Origin: Lentzea sp. NBRC 105346
GTDB taxonomy: Bacteria; Actinomycetota; Actinomycetes; Mycobacteriales; Pseudonocardiaceae
Reading direction: 5' to 3'
DNA length: 64,000 nucleotides
Assembly (NCBI RefSeq): GCF_030269605.1
Contig: NZ_BSTQ01000003.1
Coordinates: 248,001-312,000 of the forward strand
Both the position numbers and the translations under genes were made by a program. A model generated the notes under the pieces. That model searched no databases. It had not been told where the DNA came from and saw only the letters and a program-made list of their open reading frames with translations. Of the stretch, positions 24,121-33,561 are shown in pieces. Each line of letters opens with the position of its first letter. Positions within the stretch are counted from its first letter, which is position 1.

Positions 24121-24959
24121 ACACCATCCACGAGCCGCTCGGCGCGGGCCTGACCCGCGAGTGGCGGCTGGAGGAGGTGCTGGTCGACACCAAGACGGAC
24201 TTCCAGCACCTGGTGATCGCTCGGACCGCGCAGGGCGTCTCGCTGTTCTGCGACGACGACCGGCAGAGCACGGACTTCAGCCAGCTGACGTACCACGAGG
24301 CGCTCATGGTGCCCGCACTGCTGCTGGCCGACCAGGTTTCTCGCGTGCTGGTGATCGGGTCGAGCGAGGGCGTCGTGTGCCAGATGGCCGTGCAGCACGG
24401 CGCGTCGGTCGTCGACCACATCGACATCGACTCGCAGGCGGTCAAGCTGTGCGCCGAGCACCTGCCCTACGGCTACTCGCTTTCCGAGTTGGCCGACGCC
24501 GAGGCCGGCAACGGTCCGATCCGCGTGCAGTACATCGACGGGTACGAGTACATCCGCACCACCTCCGAGCGCTACGACATCGTCCTGGTGGACCTGCCGG
24601 ACGAGCGTGAGGAGGCGGCGCAGCACAACCGCCTGTACGGCGCGGAGTTCCTGGCGATGTGCAAGAACCTGCTCACGCCGGGCGGTGTCGTCGTGTCGCA
24701 GGCCGGCTGCCAGACCATGTGGCGCAACACCACGTTGAAGCGCATGTGGCAGCGGTTCAACGAGGTGTTCGACACGGTGGCCTACTACGGCTCCGACGAG
24801 CACGAGTGGGCGTACCTGTTCGGGCGCGCCGACGTCGTCGAGGACCCCACCCAGCTGATGATCTCGCGGCTGCCCGCCGCGGGGTACCAGCCGGAGACGA
24901 TCGACGACCTGGCGCTGCTGGGCAACAGCATCCCGCCGTACCAGGTGCGCAACGCCTGA
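24117..24959 (+). CDS. Spermidine synthase-like aminopropyltransferase
   Basis: 280 residues with a GTG start overlapping speD. The class I Rossmann fold has VLVIGSSEGVV near residue 77, where canonical SpeE has GGGDGG. The acceptor-site segment FSQLTYHEALMV near residue 56 and the DLPDE near residue 158 take the place of the usual D(C/S)xDP. It would transfer the aminopropyl group of decarboxylated SAM to putrescine, giving spermidine. The altered GGGDGG loop suggests a divergent subfamily, so a different acceptor (cadaverine or spermidine itself) is possible. Confidence 0.87.
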   Translation: MNTIHEPLGAGLTREWRLEEVLVDTKTDFQHLVIARTAQGVSLFCDDDRQSTDFSQLTYHEALMVPALLLADQVSRVLVIGSSEGVVCQMAVQHGASVVDHIDIDSQAVKLCAEHLPYGYSLSELADAEAGNGPIRVQYIDGYEYIRTTSERYDIVLVDLPDEREEAAQHNRLYGAEFLAMCKNLLTPGGVVVSQAGCQTMWRNTTLKRMWQRFNEVFDTVAYYGSDEHEWAYLFGRADVVEDPTQLMISRLPAAGYQPETIDDLALLGNSIPPYQVRNA

Positions 24960-24960
24960 C

Positions 24961-25028
24961 GGTAAGACTCACGGGGCCGGAGGGTAAGACTCGCGCGAGT
25001 TTTACGCTCCGGCCCCTTGAGTTTTACG
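24961..25028. repeat. Palindromic repeat B, copy 1 (convergent terminator)
   Basis: Nested palindrome with outer arms GTAAGACTCACGGGGCCGGAG and CTCCGGCCCCTTGAGTTTTAC and an inner GTAAGACTCGC-GCGAGTTTTAC. It lies between the convergent speE-like and S9 peptidase genes and overlaps the latter's stop. A relative is at 40443-40538. Confidence 0.65.
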
Positions 25029-27078
25029 AAAGTGACCGCTTCAGGAAGTCGACCTGCAGCAGCAGGAGGTTCTCCGCGACCTGCTCCTGCGGCGTCATGT
25101 GCGTGACCCCGGCCAGCGGCAGGAACGTGTGCGGCCGCCCCGCCGCCAGCAGCGCGCTCGACAGCCGCAGCGCGTGCGCCGCCACCACGTTGTCGTCCGC
25201 CAGCCCGTGGATGATCATCAACGGCCGGGCGAGCTTGTCCGCGTCGTCGATCAGCGAGTTGGCGTCGTAGACCTCGGGCCGCTCGTCGGGGTGGCCCAGG
25301 TAGCGCTCGGTGTAGTGCGTGTCGTAGAGCCGCCAGTCCGTCACCGGCGCTCCGGCGATGCCCGCGTGGAAGACGTCCGGGCGCCGCAGCACGGCCAGCG
25401 CCGCCAGGTAGCCGCCGTAGGACCAGCCGCGGATCGCGACCCGCGACAGGTCTAGATCAGGCTCGATCGACGCGGCCGCCTGCAGGGCGTCGACCTGGTC
25501 CTCCAGCGTGGCGCCCGCGAAGTCGAAGGCGATCTCCCGCTCCCACGCCGGGCCGCGACCGGGCGTGCCGCGACCGTCGACCACCAGCACCGCGAAGCCC
25601 TGGTCCGCGAGCCACTGCGACGTCAGGTGGGCGTTGCGGGCGGACACCGCGCGCTGGGCGTGCGGACCGCCGTACGGGTCGAGCAGCACGGGCAGCTTCG
25701 TGCCGGGCACGTGGCCGCTCGGCAGCATCAGGGCGCCGCGCAGGCCGCGTTCGCCGAGCGTGACCATGCGCACCGACGGCGTGATCACCGGCGTCTCGGC
25801 GTGCGAGACGATCTCGTGGCCGGCGACGGTCACCCGTGCGCCGAAGCGGTCCAAAGTAGACGTTGCCAGCAGAACCGTGTCGCCGCCCCGAACCGCCGAG
25901 GACACACCGTCCTCTTCGGAGAGACGGGTACAGGTCGCGCCGACCGAGTACACGTGGATCACGGTCGAGTCGGACTCCGAACCGGTGATCAGCACGGAGT
26001 CGTCGGCGACGTCCAGCACCGCGCGGACCTGGATCCCCGAAGGCGAAACGACCTCGTCACCGACGGACAGGCGGTACTCGTCGGCCACCATCACGATCCG
26101 CACGAGCCGCCCGTCGGGCGTCCATGCCGGCACGCCGGAGGCGACCTCGAGCCAATGCGGGTCGGTCTCCTCCGCCAACGAAGAAACCTCACCCGAGGCG
26201 ACATCAAGCGCGAGAACGCGCACGGTCCGCTGGTCCCGCGTCTGCACGGTGATCAGCGGGTCGCCGCCGGACGACCAGTGCACCGAGTTGAGGTAGTCGA
26301 ACTCGGCCGCGACCGGCACCGCCGAGCCGTCCAGACCGAGTACCGACAACGTCACCAGCGCGTTGGGCGTGCCCGCGGCCGGGTAGGCGATCTCGTGGGC
26401 GGGCGTCGCCGGGTTGGCCGGGTCCGCGATGTACCAGCGGTGCACCGGGCTGTTGTCGACGCGCGCGGCGAGCAGGCGGGTGCCGTCCGGCGACCACCAG
26501 TAGCCGCGGTAGCGCGACATCTCCTCGGCCGCGATGAACTCGGCCAGGCCCCACGTGACGTCGTCGCCGTCCGGCCGTCCCACGACGGTGTCCGCGCCCG
26601 ACTCGAGGTCCACGACGTGCAGCGCGCCGCCGGTGACGTACGCCACGCGCGTACCGGTCGGGTCGACGCGCGGGTCGATCACGCCGCCCTCGGTGGGCAG
26701 CTCATGGGTCTCGGCCGTGCGCAGGTCCGTGACGAAAAGCCTGCCGGACAACGCGAACGACGCGCGCGCCCCCTCCCGGTCCGTCGCGTAGCCGACGATG
26801 CCCGCCGCCTGCTCACGGCTGCGCTCGCGGCGCGCCTTCTCCTCGGGCGGCAGGTCCTCCTCCCCCGATGTCAGCAGCACCGCCGGGTCGGCGAGCAGCC
26901 GCTCCGTCCCGGTCTTCGGGTCCAGCTCCCACAGCCCGTTCGCCTTGCCGGTGGGCGTGGCGACACGGAGGAAGAACACACGGGAACCGTCGGGTGTGAC
27001 GGTGAAGGTCCTCGGTGCGCCGAGGGTGAACCGCTGGGTGCGCGCGTGCTGGCGCGGGAAGGAGATCTCGTTGCCCAC
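25024..27078 (-). CDS. S9 family prolyl oligopeptidase / DPP-IV-like peptidase
   Basis: 684 residues from the GTG at 27078 (AAGG upstream; the frame is open further). The N-terminal DPPIV-type beta-propeller covers about 30-420, with repeats such as ASFALSGRLFVTDL and WGLAEFIAAEEMSRYRGYWW, where the EE motif binds the substrate N-terminus in DPP-IV. The C-terminal alpha/beta hydrolase has RGWSYGGY (Ser) near residue 545, DDNV (Asp) and GVTHM (His) at the end. There is no signal peptide, so it is probably cytoplasmic. It likely removes N-terminal dipeptides, preferring Pro or Ala at P1. It is convergent with the polyamine operon. Confidence 0.9.
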   Translation of the reverse strand: MGNEISFPRQHARTQRFTLGAPRTFTVTPDGSRVFFLRVATPTGKANGLWELDPKTGTERLLADPAVLLTSGEEDLPPEEKARRERSREQAAGIVGYATDREGARASFALSGRLFVTDLRTAETHELPTEGGVIDPRVDPTGTRVAYVTGGALHVVDLESGADTVVGRPDGDDVTWGLAEFIAAEEMSRYRGYWWSPDGTRLLAARVDNSPVHRWYIADPANPATPAHEIAYPAAGTPNALVTLSVLGLDGSAVPVAAEFDYLNSVHWSSGGDPLITVQTRDQRTVRVLALDVASGEVSSLAEETDPHWLEVASGVPAWTPDGRLVRIVMVADEYRLSVGDEVVSPSGIQVRAVLDVADDSVLITGSESDSTVIHVYSVGATCTRLSEEDGVSSAVRGGDTVLLATSTLDRFGARVTVAGHEIVSHAETPVITPSVRMVTLGERGLRGALMLPSGHVPGTKLPVLLDPYGGPHAQRAVSARNAHLTSQWLADQGFAVLVVDGRGTPGRGPAWEREIAFDFAGATLEDQVDALQAAASIEPDLDLSRVAIRGWSYGGYLAALAVLRRPDVFHAGIAGAPVTDWRLYDTHYTERYLGHPDERPEVYDANSLIDDADKLARPLMIIHGLADDNVVAAHALRLSSALLAAGRPHTFLPLAGVTHMTPQEQVAENLLLLQVDFLKRSLS

Positions 27079-27088
27079 GCCTTGCACC

Positions 27089-27865
27089 CTAACCCGCCGG
27101 CGTGACCTTCTTCGGTGGCATGGGGATGAAACTAGACGTTCGTCGCACATACTCCGCGTAGCCGGGCCGTCGCTGGCCGATGTCCTTCTCCAGCAATGGT
27201 TTACCGGTCCCCTTGGCCAGCAGGAACGTCATCACAAGTGGACTGACAACGGTCAACAACGCGGCCCACGTGTGCAACGCGAAGAGGAACAGCCCCCACC
27301 ACACCACGGCGTCGCCGAAGTAGTTGGGATGCCTGGTGTAGCGCCACAGGCCGCGGTCCATCACCGCGCCCTTGCTGGCGGGATCCGCCTTGAACTGCGC
27401 GAGCTGCCAGTCGCCGACCGACTCGAACGTGAAGCCCACCAACCAGATCACGATCGCGAGCACGTCGAGCACGTTCATCGGCGCGTCGAGGTGCAGCGCG
27501 ACCTGCACCGGCAGCGATACCACCCACATGATCGCGGCCTGGATCAGGTACACGCGGTACATGTGCAGCCGCGGATTTCCCTTGGCACGCCTCATGATGT
27601 CGACGTATCGCTGATCTTCACTCTTCTTGCGGTTGCGCGCGAAGATGTACGCGCCCAGCCGCAGGCCCCACACCGCGGTGAGCACGGTGACGTGCCACTG
27701 CCGGGTCGGGTCTCCGTCCGCGAGCAGCGCGGTGACGATCGCGATCACCGCGAAACCGGGGCCCCACAACGAGTCGATCAGGTCGTAGCGCTTCACTCGG
27801 TCGGCGTACAGGAACAGCGCGGTGACCAAGCCCACCGCGACGAGGGCGCTGACGAGGAAGGTCAT
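27089..27865 (-). CDS. DUF1295 membrane protein (steroid 5-alpha-reductase-like fold)
   Basis: 258 residues from the ATG at 27865, which overlaps the CFA-type methyltransferase stop by 4 bp (ATGA). About six TM segments. Family motifs: YDLIDSLWGPGF near residue 27, WGLRLGAYIFARN near 67, and the strongly conserved RYTRHPNYFGD near 180, which in isoprenyl-cysteine methyltransferase and 5-alpha-reductase relatives forms the cofactor pocket. DUF1295 proteins are often encoded beside fatty-acid cyclopropane or methyl-transfer enzymes. A lipid double-bond or methylene reductase is plausible (inference). Confidence 0.87.
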   Translation of the reverse strand: MTFLVSALVAVGLVTALFLYADRVKRYDLIDSLWGPGFAVIAIVTALLADGDPTRQWHVTVLTAVWGLRLGAYIFARNRKKSEDQRYVDIMRRAKGNPRLHMYRVYLIQAAIMWVVSLPVQVALHLDAPMNVLDVLAIVIWLVGFTFESVGDWQLAQFKADPASKGAVMDRGLWRYTRHPNYFGDAVVWWGLFLFALHTWAALLTVVSPLVMTFLLAKGTGKPLLEKDIGQRRPGYAEYVRRTSSFIPMPPKKVTPAG

Positions 27866-29109
27866 CGCGACACCAACTCCCGCCGCGTCCGCGGCATACC
27901 GCTGCGACCGCTCACGGTCGCGCGCACCGCCAGGATCTGGTCGACACCCATCCGGCCCTCCTCGAAGGTCAACGCACCGCCGGCGAGGTACAGCCGCCAC
28001 ACCCGTGCCTGGCCTTCGCCGACCAGCGCGACGACCTCGTCCCAGCGCCGCTCCAGTGTCTCGGCCCAGGCGCGCACGGTCCAGACGTAGTGTTCCCGCA
28101 ACGACTGGACGTCGCGAATCTCCAGGCCCGCACCCTCCAGATGAGACAGAGTGCGGCTGACGGGCCGCATGTGCATGTCCGGCGCCACATAGGATTCGAT
28201 GAACGCACCGCCGCCGGGTGCGTTCGCGCCCCGCGACATCTGTTGCAGCAACAAGCGTCCTTCGGGCTTGAGCAACCGGTGCAGCGTCGCGGCGTACTCG
28301 GGATAGTTCTCCTCGCCGACGTGCTCGCCCATCTCGATCGTGGAGATCGCGTCGAACCCGTCACCCGTGATCTCCCGGTAGTCCTGCAGCCGCACCTCGG
28401 CCGTGACACCTTCTTCCGAGATGCGCCGCGCGATGTGCTCCCGCTGTTGGGCGGAGATCGTCACGCCCACCGCGTGCACGCCGTAGTGCTTCGCCGCGTG
28501 AATGATCATCGAGCCCCAGCCGCAGCCGACGTCGAGCAAGCGCATTCCGGGTTCGAGGCCGAGCTTGCGGCACACCAGGTCGAGCTTGTTGCGCTGGGCG
28601 GTCTCCAGGTCGTCGGTTTCATCGGTGAAGTAAGCACACGAGTACGCCATGCTCGGGTCGAGCACGAGTTCGTAGAACGCGTTGCTCAGGTCGTAGTGGT
28701 GCGAGATCGCGTCGCGGTCGCGTTGCTTCGTGTGCCTCCTCCCGTTGAGCCTGGCCTCCTCGGCCGGCGGCTCCGGGTTCGGCCCGAACAGCCTGAGGTT
28801 CCACGCGGCCCTGAGCACCTCACCGATCTTCGGCCTCTTGGTGGTCCCCCGCCGGACGAGCGCCCAGATGCGCGCGAGCCCCTCGGTGAGATCCCCTTCG
28901 ACGTCCAGTTCCCCGCTCACGTACGCGCGCGCGAGCCCCAACTCCCCCGGCGCCCACACGAGCCGGCGCAGCGCGTCCCGTGATCGGACGACCAGCACCG
29001 GCCCGTTCATCGGACCTGCCGTGCTGCCGTCCCACGCCCGAATTCCGATCGGCAACGGTGCCCCGAGCACCTTCTCCCCCAGCGCGGCGAGCTGACCTGC
29101 GACGATCAC
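27862..29109 (-). CDS. Cyclopropane-fatty-acid synthase family methyltransferase
   Basis: 415 residues from the GTG at 29109, with AGGAGG 5 nt upstream. The N-terminal domain has VLVVRSRDALRRLVW. The catalytic part has HHYDLSNAFYELVLD near residue 150, AYSCAYF, the SAM loop LDVGCGWGSM near 205, and FDAISTIEMGEHVG near 270. It transfers a methyl from SAM to an oleoyl-type double bond in membrane phospholipids, giving cyclopropane or, in the UfaA1/BfaB group, 10-methylene/methyl fatty acids. Coupling to a DUF1295 gene, with no FAD-linked BfaA gene, leaves the final product open. Confidence 0.9.
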   Translation of the reverse strand: MIVAGQLAALGEKVLGAPLPIGIRAWDGSTAGPMNGPVLVVRSRDALRRLVWAPGELGLARAYVSGELDVEGDLTEGLARIWALVRRGTTKRPKIGEVLRAAWNLRLFGPNPEPPAEEARLNGRRHTKQRDRDAISHHYDLSNAFYELVLDPSMAYSCAYFTDETDDLETAQRNKLDLVCRKLGLEPGMRLLDVGCGWGSMIIHAAKHYGVHAVGVTISAQQREHIARRISEEGVTAEVRLQDYREITGDGFDAISTIEMGEHVGEENYPEYAATLHRLLKPEGRLLLQQMSRGANAPGGGAFIESYVAPDMHMRPVSRTLSHLEGAGLEIRDVQSLREHYVWTVRAWAETLERRWDEVVALVGEGQARVWRLYLAGGALTFEEGRMGVDQILAVRATVSGRSGMPRTRRELVSR

Positions 29110-29161
29110 CGGCACCTCCTGCGGTTGCGCTCCCTGCCGGACGTTCGAGTCAGCATCGCAT

Positions 29162-29181
29162 TCGGTTCGTTTCTGAACCGA
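29162..29181. promoter_or_regulatory. Inverted repeat in divergent promoter
   Basis: TCGGTTC-gtttct-GAACCGA, with 7-bp perfect arms, lies in the 126-bp gap between the divergent methyltransferase and lipoprotein-like genes. It is a plausible operator, with no regulator identified. Confidence 0.3.
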
Positions 29182-29235
29182 GACGTGAACCAGTCCGTAA
29201 GGCCTCGATAGAGCGAACGGACGGACAAGGAGGAC

Positions 29236-29892
29236 ATGAGTGTGATCCGACGTAACCGCATCGCCATCGGGCTTGCCGCAGGGCTGGCAGTCGTGCTGGG
29301 TCTGGGTGTGTGGAGCGCCACGAGCAACGGCGCGAACTCGAAACCGGTGGCTCAGACCGAAACCGACCTCGGCGTTCTCGGTGACTACGGGGACACGGGT
29401 CAGGCCCCGGTGCTCCAGGAGCCTGCACAGGCCCCGACCACGGACACCCAACCGCCGCAGGCTCAGACCCAGGCGCCCGCCACGCAGGCGCCAGTCAGTA
29501 GCATCAAGATCGTGGGCAAGGACGTCGCCAAGATGGGCAGGGTCGTCCAGGACGGCGACGGTCGCACGCTCTACCGGTTCGAGAAGGACACTCCGAAGCC
29601 CGACACGAAGTCGAACTGCAACGACGCGTGCGCGACCACGTGGCCGCCGCTGCTGTCGGAGACCGTGCCCCAGATCGAGGGCGTCGACCCGGCGATCGTC
29701 AAGCTGATCACCCGTGCGGACGGCAAGAAGCAGGTCGCCATCGGCAACTGGCCCGTCTACACCTACTCCAAGGACGAGAAGCCCGGCCAGTGGAAGGGCC
29801 AGGGTGTGGGCAACACCTGGTTCGTCATCCAGCCGGACGGCAAGCGCAACATCGAGTGCTTGCCCGCGGGCACGGTCGTCCCCCAGACCTGA
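29236..29892 (+). CDS. COG4315-type exported repeat protein
   Basis: 218 residues, with AAGGAGGAC before the ATG. An N-terminal signal anchor (VIRRNRIAIGLAAGLAVVLG) lacks a lipobox Cys. A Pro/Gln/Thr-rich linker occupies about residues 50-90. The C-terminal domain has two copies of the secreted-repeat pattern Yx(F/W/Y)xxD: TLYRFEKDTP near residue 111 and VYTYSKDEKPGQWKG near 172, each near conserved Cys/Trp (ATTWPP, NTWFVI). Members are exported proteins of unknown role, sometimes linked to electron transfer or the envelope. It is followed by a strong terminator. Confidence 0.82.
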   Translation: MSVIRRNRIAIGLAAGLAVVLGLGVWSATSNGANSKPVAQTETDLGVLGDYGDTGQAPVLQEPAQAPTTDTQPPQAQTQAPATQAPVSSIKIVGKDVAKMGRVVQDGDGRTLYRFEKDTPKPDTKSNCNDACATTWPPLLSETVPQIEGVDPAIVKLITRADGKKQVAIGNWPVYTYSKDEKPGQWKGQGVGNTWFVIQPDGKRNIECLPAGTVVPQT

Positions 29893-29944
29893 TCAGTCCG
29901 AGGAGGACTGTCTATTTGAGAGACACAACACCCTGAACGGGACA

Positions 29945-29972
29945 CCCCCGGCCCTGGGGAAGGGGCCGGGGG
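29945..29972 (+). terminator. Rho-independent-type terminator
   Basis: CCCCCGGCCC and GGGCCGGGGG flank an 8-nt loop, 53 bp past the stop of the exported repeat protein gene. Confidence 0.75.
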
Positions 29973-30001
29973 TTCCGCCTATCCGTCGTTCGCTCACCAG
30001 G

Positions 30002-30045
30002 TCGTGAGTGGTTTCCGTCGCTATGGCAACGGAAACCACTCACGA
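30002..30045. repeat. Palindromic repeat A, copy 3 (convergent terminator)
   Basis: The same TCGTGAGTGGTTTCCGT arms as copies 1 and 2, with a different centre. It lies 9 bp from the glyA stop, again between convergent genes. Confidence 0.75.
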
Positions 30046-30053
30046 CCTTTCGC

Positions 30054-31319
30054 TCAGAGGGTCGAGTAGAGCGGGTGCTTCGCCGCCAGCACCTCGACCC
30101 GGCCGCGCAGCTCGTCCAGGTTCGCGCCCGGCTTCAAAGCCTCGGCGATCACGTCCGCGACCTCGGTGAAGTCGACCTCACCGAACCCGCGCGTCGCGAG
30201 AGCGGGCGTGCCGATCCGCAGACCCGAGGTGACCATCGGCGGCCGCGGGTCGTTGGGCACCGCGTTGCGGTTGACCGTGATCCCGATCTGGTGCAGCACG
30301 TCCTCCGCCTGCTTCCCGTCGAGCTCCGACGAGACCAGGTCGACGAGCACCAGGTGCACGTCGGTGCCACCGGTCAGGACCTTCACACCAGCGGAAGCGA
30401 CGTCCGGCTGCGAGAGCCGGTCCGCCAGGATCCGGGCGCCTTCGAGAGTCCGGCGCTGGCGGTCGGCGAACTCGGGCGAGGCGGCGTGCTTGAACGCCAC
30501 GGCCTTGGCGGCGATCACGTGCTCCAGCGGACCGCCCTGCTGGCCCGGGAACACCGCGGAGTTGATCTTCTTGGCGATGTCCGCGTCGTTGGACAGGATC
30601 ACGCCGCCGCGCGGGCCGCCGAGGGTCTTGTGCGTCGTGGTCGTCGTGACGTGGGCATGTGGCACCGGCGACGGGTGCAGGCCCGCGGCGACCAGGCCCG
30701 CGAAGTGCGCCATGTCGACCATCAGGTAGGCCTCGACCGAGTCCGCGATGCGGCGGAACTCGGCGAAGTCCAGCTGACGCGGGTACGCCGACCACCCGGC
30801 GACGATCAGCTTGGGGCGGTGTTCCTCAGCGAGCCGCTCGACCTCGGCCATGTCCACGCGACCATCGGAGTCCGACACGTGGTACGGGATGACGTTGTAG
30901 AGCTTGCCCGAGAAGTTGATCCGCATGCCGTGCGTCAGGTGACCGCCGTGCGCGAGGTCCAGGCCGAGGATCGTGTCGCCCGGCTGCAGCAGCGCGAACA
31001 TCGCGGCCGCGTTCGCCTGGGCGCCCGAGTGCGGCTGGACGTTCGCGAAGCCGGCGCCGAACAGTTCCTTGATCCGGGCGATGGCCAGGCGCTCGACGAC
31101 GTCGACGTGCTCGCAGCCGCCGTAGTAGCGGCGGCCGGGGTAGCCCTCCGCGTACTTGTTCGTCAGGACCGAACCCTGCGCCTGCAGCACCGCGACCGGG
31201 GTGAAGTTCTCCGAGGCGATCATCTCGAGCGTGCCCTGCTGGCGCGCCAGCTCGGCCGCGACGGCTTCCGCCACCTCCGGGTCGAACTCCGCGAGGGAGG
31301 CGTTGAACTGCTCGGACAT
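30054..31319 (-). CDS. glyA: Serine hydroxymethyltransferase
   Basis: 421 residues, full length for SHMT. Motifs: [15 protein letters not shown] near residue 53, AHGGHLTHG near 122, and the PLP-Lys region [15 protein letters not shown] near 226. The enzyme interconverts serine and glycine with tetrahydrofolate in the cytoplasm. Here it follows gcvT by 11 bp and shares the upstream glycine riboswitch, so high glycine should raise expression. The pairing with gcvT feeds one-carbon units into folate. Confidence 0.96.
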   Translation of the reverse strand: MSEQFNASLAEFDPEVAEAVAAELARQQGTLEMIASENFTPVAVLQAQGSVLTNKYAEGYPGRRYYGGCEHVDVVERLAIARIKELFGAGFANVQPHSGAQANAAAMFALLQPGDTILGLDLAHGGHLTHGMRINFSGKLYNVIPYHVSDSDGRVDMAEVERLAEEHRPKLIVAGWSAYPRQLDFAEFRRIADSVEAYLMVDMAHFAGLVAAGLHPSPVPHAHVTTTTTHKTLGGPRGGVILSNDADIAKKINSAVFPGQQGGPLEHVIAAKAVAFKHAASPEFADRQRRTLEGARILADRLSQPDVASAGVKVLTGGTDVHLVLVDLVSSELDGKQAEDVLHQIGITVNRNAVPNDPRPPMVTSGLRIGTPALATRGFGEVDFTEVADVIAEALKPGANLDELRGRVEVLAAKHPLYSTL

Positions 31320-31330
31320 GAATTCTCCCT

Positions 31331-32428
<1,098 letters not shown>

Positions 32429-32534
32429 CCGGTCAGACCTCCTGGTGCGGGCGCGCTTGTAGGCCGGGCTGCACTGGAGCAGTCGGCCGACACGCCTGAA
32501 GGATTACACGGTCCACTAGGAGACTCCTCGTAGG

Positions 32535-32716
32535 TGAGTGAGCCTCCCCCTCTGTCATGAGCCTGAGAGCTTCGCCGCTCAAGAGCGACTTGCACCGTGG
32601 GCGAGGCGTGCGCCTGCTTTCCAGAGTTGCCTTCGTCGGGCGGTAGCTTTGCCTGAGAGATTCCGGGGAGGGGTTGCTCCTTCGGCGCCCAGTCCAAGTG
32701 CTGGGACTCTCCCGCG
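32535..32716 (-). ncRNA. Tandem glycine riboswitch
   Basis: Read on the minus strand, the first aptamer starts CGGGAGAGTCCC and contains GCGCCGAAGGAGCAA, GGAATCTCTCAGGCAAA and CAACTCTGGAAAGC. A second, more reduced aptamer follows with GGTGCAAGTCG, AAGCTCTCAGGC and TGACAGAGGGGGAGG. This is the conserved gcvT element. It ends about 107 nt before the gcvT start, leaving room for an expression platform. Glycine binding normally turns on the cleavage system. Confidence 0.92.
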
Positions 32717-32781
32717 CGACATCGACGGCCGTGTTCAGTTGATACCGCCGGACGATAGCAGGTTCACCGGGCCGAAAAGGT

Positions 32782-33099
32782 TCACAAGGGCAGCCCAGCC
32801 TGCATCTTCTCGTGGACCCGGCGCTCCGCGTAGAACGACAGGAACGGGACCATGCCGGCGACGAGCACCAGGGCCGTGCCCTTCATGCTCCACCGGGCCT
32901 TGATCGCCAGATCGATCGAGACCACCAGGTAGACGGCGTAGAGGAAGCCGTGGCCGGGGCCGACGATCCGCATCATCGTGGGCGCGTCACCGAGGTACTT
33001 CAACCCGAGCGCGACACAGAGCACCAGCAAGGCGACACCGACCACGTAGGCCAGCACCCTGAACCGCTTGAGCTCCTTCTCCATCGACCCAGCCCTCAC
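32782..33099 (-). CDS. DUF3817 integral membrane protein
   Basis: 105 residues from a GTG at 33099 that overlaps the upstream stop (GTGA); the ATG at 33084 would drop five residues and is also plausible. Three TM segments. The DUF3817 signature VGPGHGFLYAVYLV lies near residue 46, with the C-terminal VPFLSFYAERRV. Function is unknown; homologues are common actinobacterial membrane proteins. It forms a pair with the next small membrane protein, 35 bp from the riboswitch-bearing region on the same strand. Confidence 0.85.
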   Translation of the reverse strand: MRAGSMEKELKRFRVLAYVVGVALLVLCVALGLKYLGDAPTMMRIVGPGHGFLYAVYLVVSIDLAIKARWSMKGTALVLVAGMVPFLSFYAERRVHEKMQAGLPL

Positions 33100-33458
33100 G
33101 CTCGCTCGTCCCGCGCGTTCAGCTCGGCGAGCATGCGGTTGTAGGCCGCAAGCTCGTCGTCATCGTCGCCACAAGAATCATCGACGTGCGCGGGTTTGAC
33201 GGGCTCAACCCTAGTAACCGGGGGTGGAGGTGCTTCAACCGGCTTGGCCTTGCGCTCGCGGTCGAGCTTGCGGATGCGCCACACCATGAACGCCGGGAAC
33301 AGACCGAACAGCGGCCACTGCAGCACGTATCCCAGGTTCTGGAACGTGCCGCTCGCGGACTCGAAGCGCGTCCACTGCCAGTAGGCGAGCCCGCAGCACG
33401 CCACGAGCGCCACCAGGCACAGCAGCCCGATGAGCAGTCGCTGGGGGGTGAGACGCAC
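33096..33458 (-). CDS. Small two-TM membrane protein of unknown function
   Basis: 120 residues. Two hydrophobic segments (about 7-26 and 44-60), with YWQWTRFESASGTFQN between them. A basic cytoplasmic stretch RKLDRERKAK and a Pro-rich then Asp-rich tail follow. This arrangement recurs in conserved actinobacterial proteins that carry no assigned function. Its stop overlaps the DUF3817 start, so both probably act together in the membrane. I do not recognise a domain. Confidence 0.8.
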   Translation of the reverse strand: MRLTPQRLLIGLLCLVALVACCGLAYWQWTRFESASGTFQNLGYVLQWPLFGLFPAFMVWRIRKLDRERKAKPVEAPPPPVTRVEPVKPAHVDDSCGDDDDELAAYNRMLAELNARDERA

Positions 33459-33487
33459 GACGTCAGACTACGTCAGCTCAGCGAAGA

Positions 33488-33505
33488 GGCTCCCGGACGG
33501 GAGCC
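33488..33505. terminator. Short hairpin GGCTCCC/GGGAGCC
   Basis: 7-bp perfect arms with a 4-nt loop, 30 bp upstream of the two-TM protein start on the minus strand. With the hairpin at 33531 it forms a double block after the minus-strand gene ending at 33562. Confidence 0.5.
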
Positions 33506-33530
33506 TTGACTTCGGCGGCAACTAAATCAG

Positions 33531-33552
33531 GGCCTCCCGATCCCGGGAGGCC
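33531..33552 (-). terminator. Hairpin GGCCTCCC/GGGAGGCC
   Basis: 8-bp perfect arms with a 6-nt loop, 10 bp past the stop of the 165-residue hypothetical gene. Confidence 0.65.
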
Positions 33553-33561
33553 GTCCACTAC

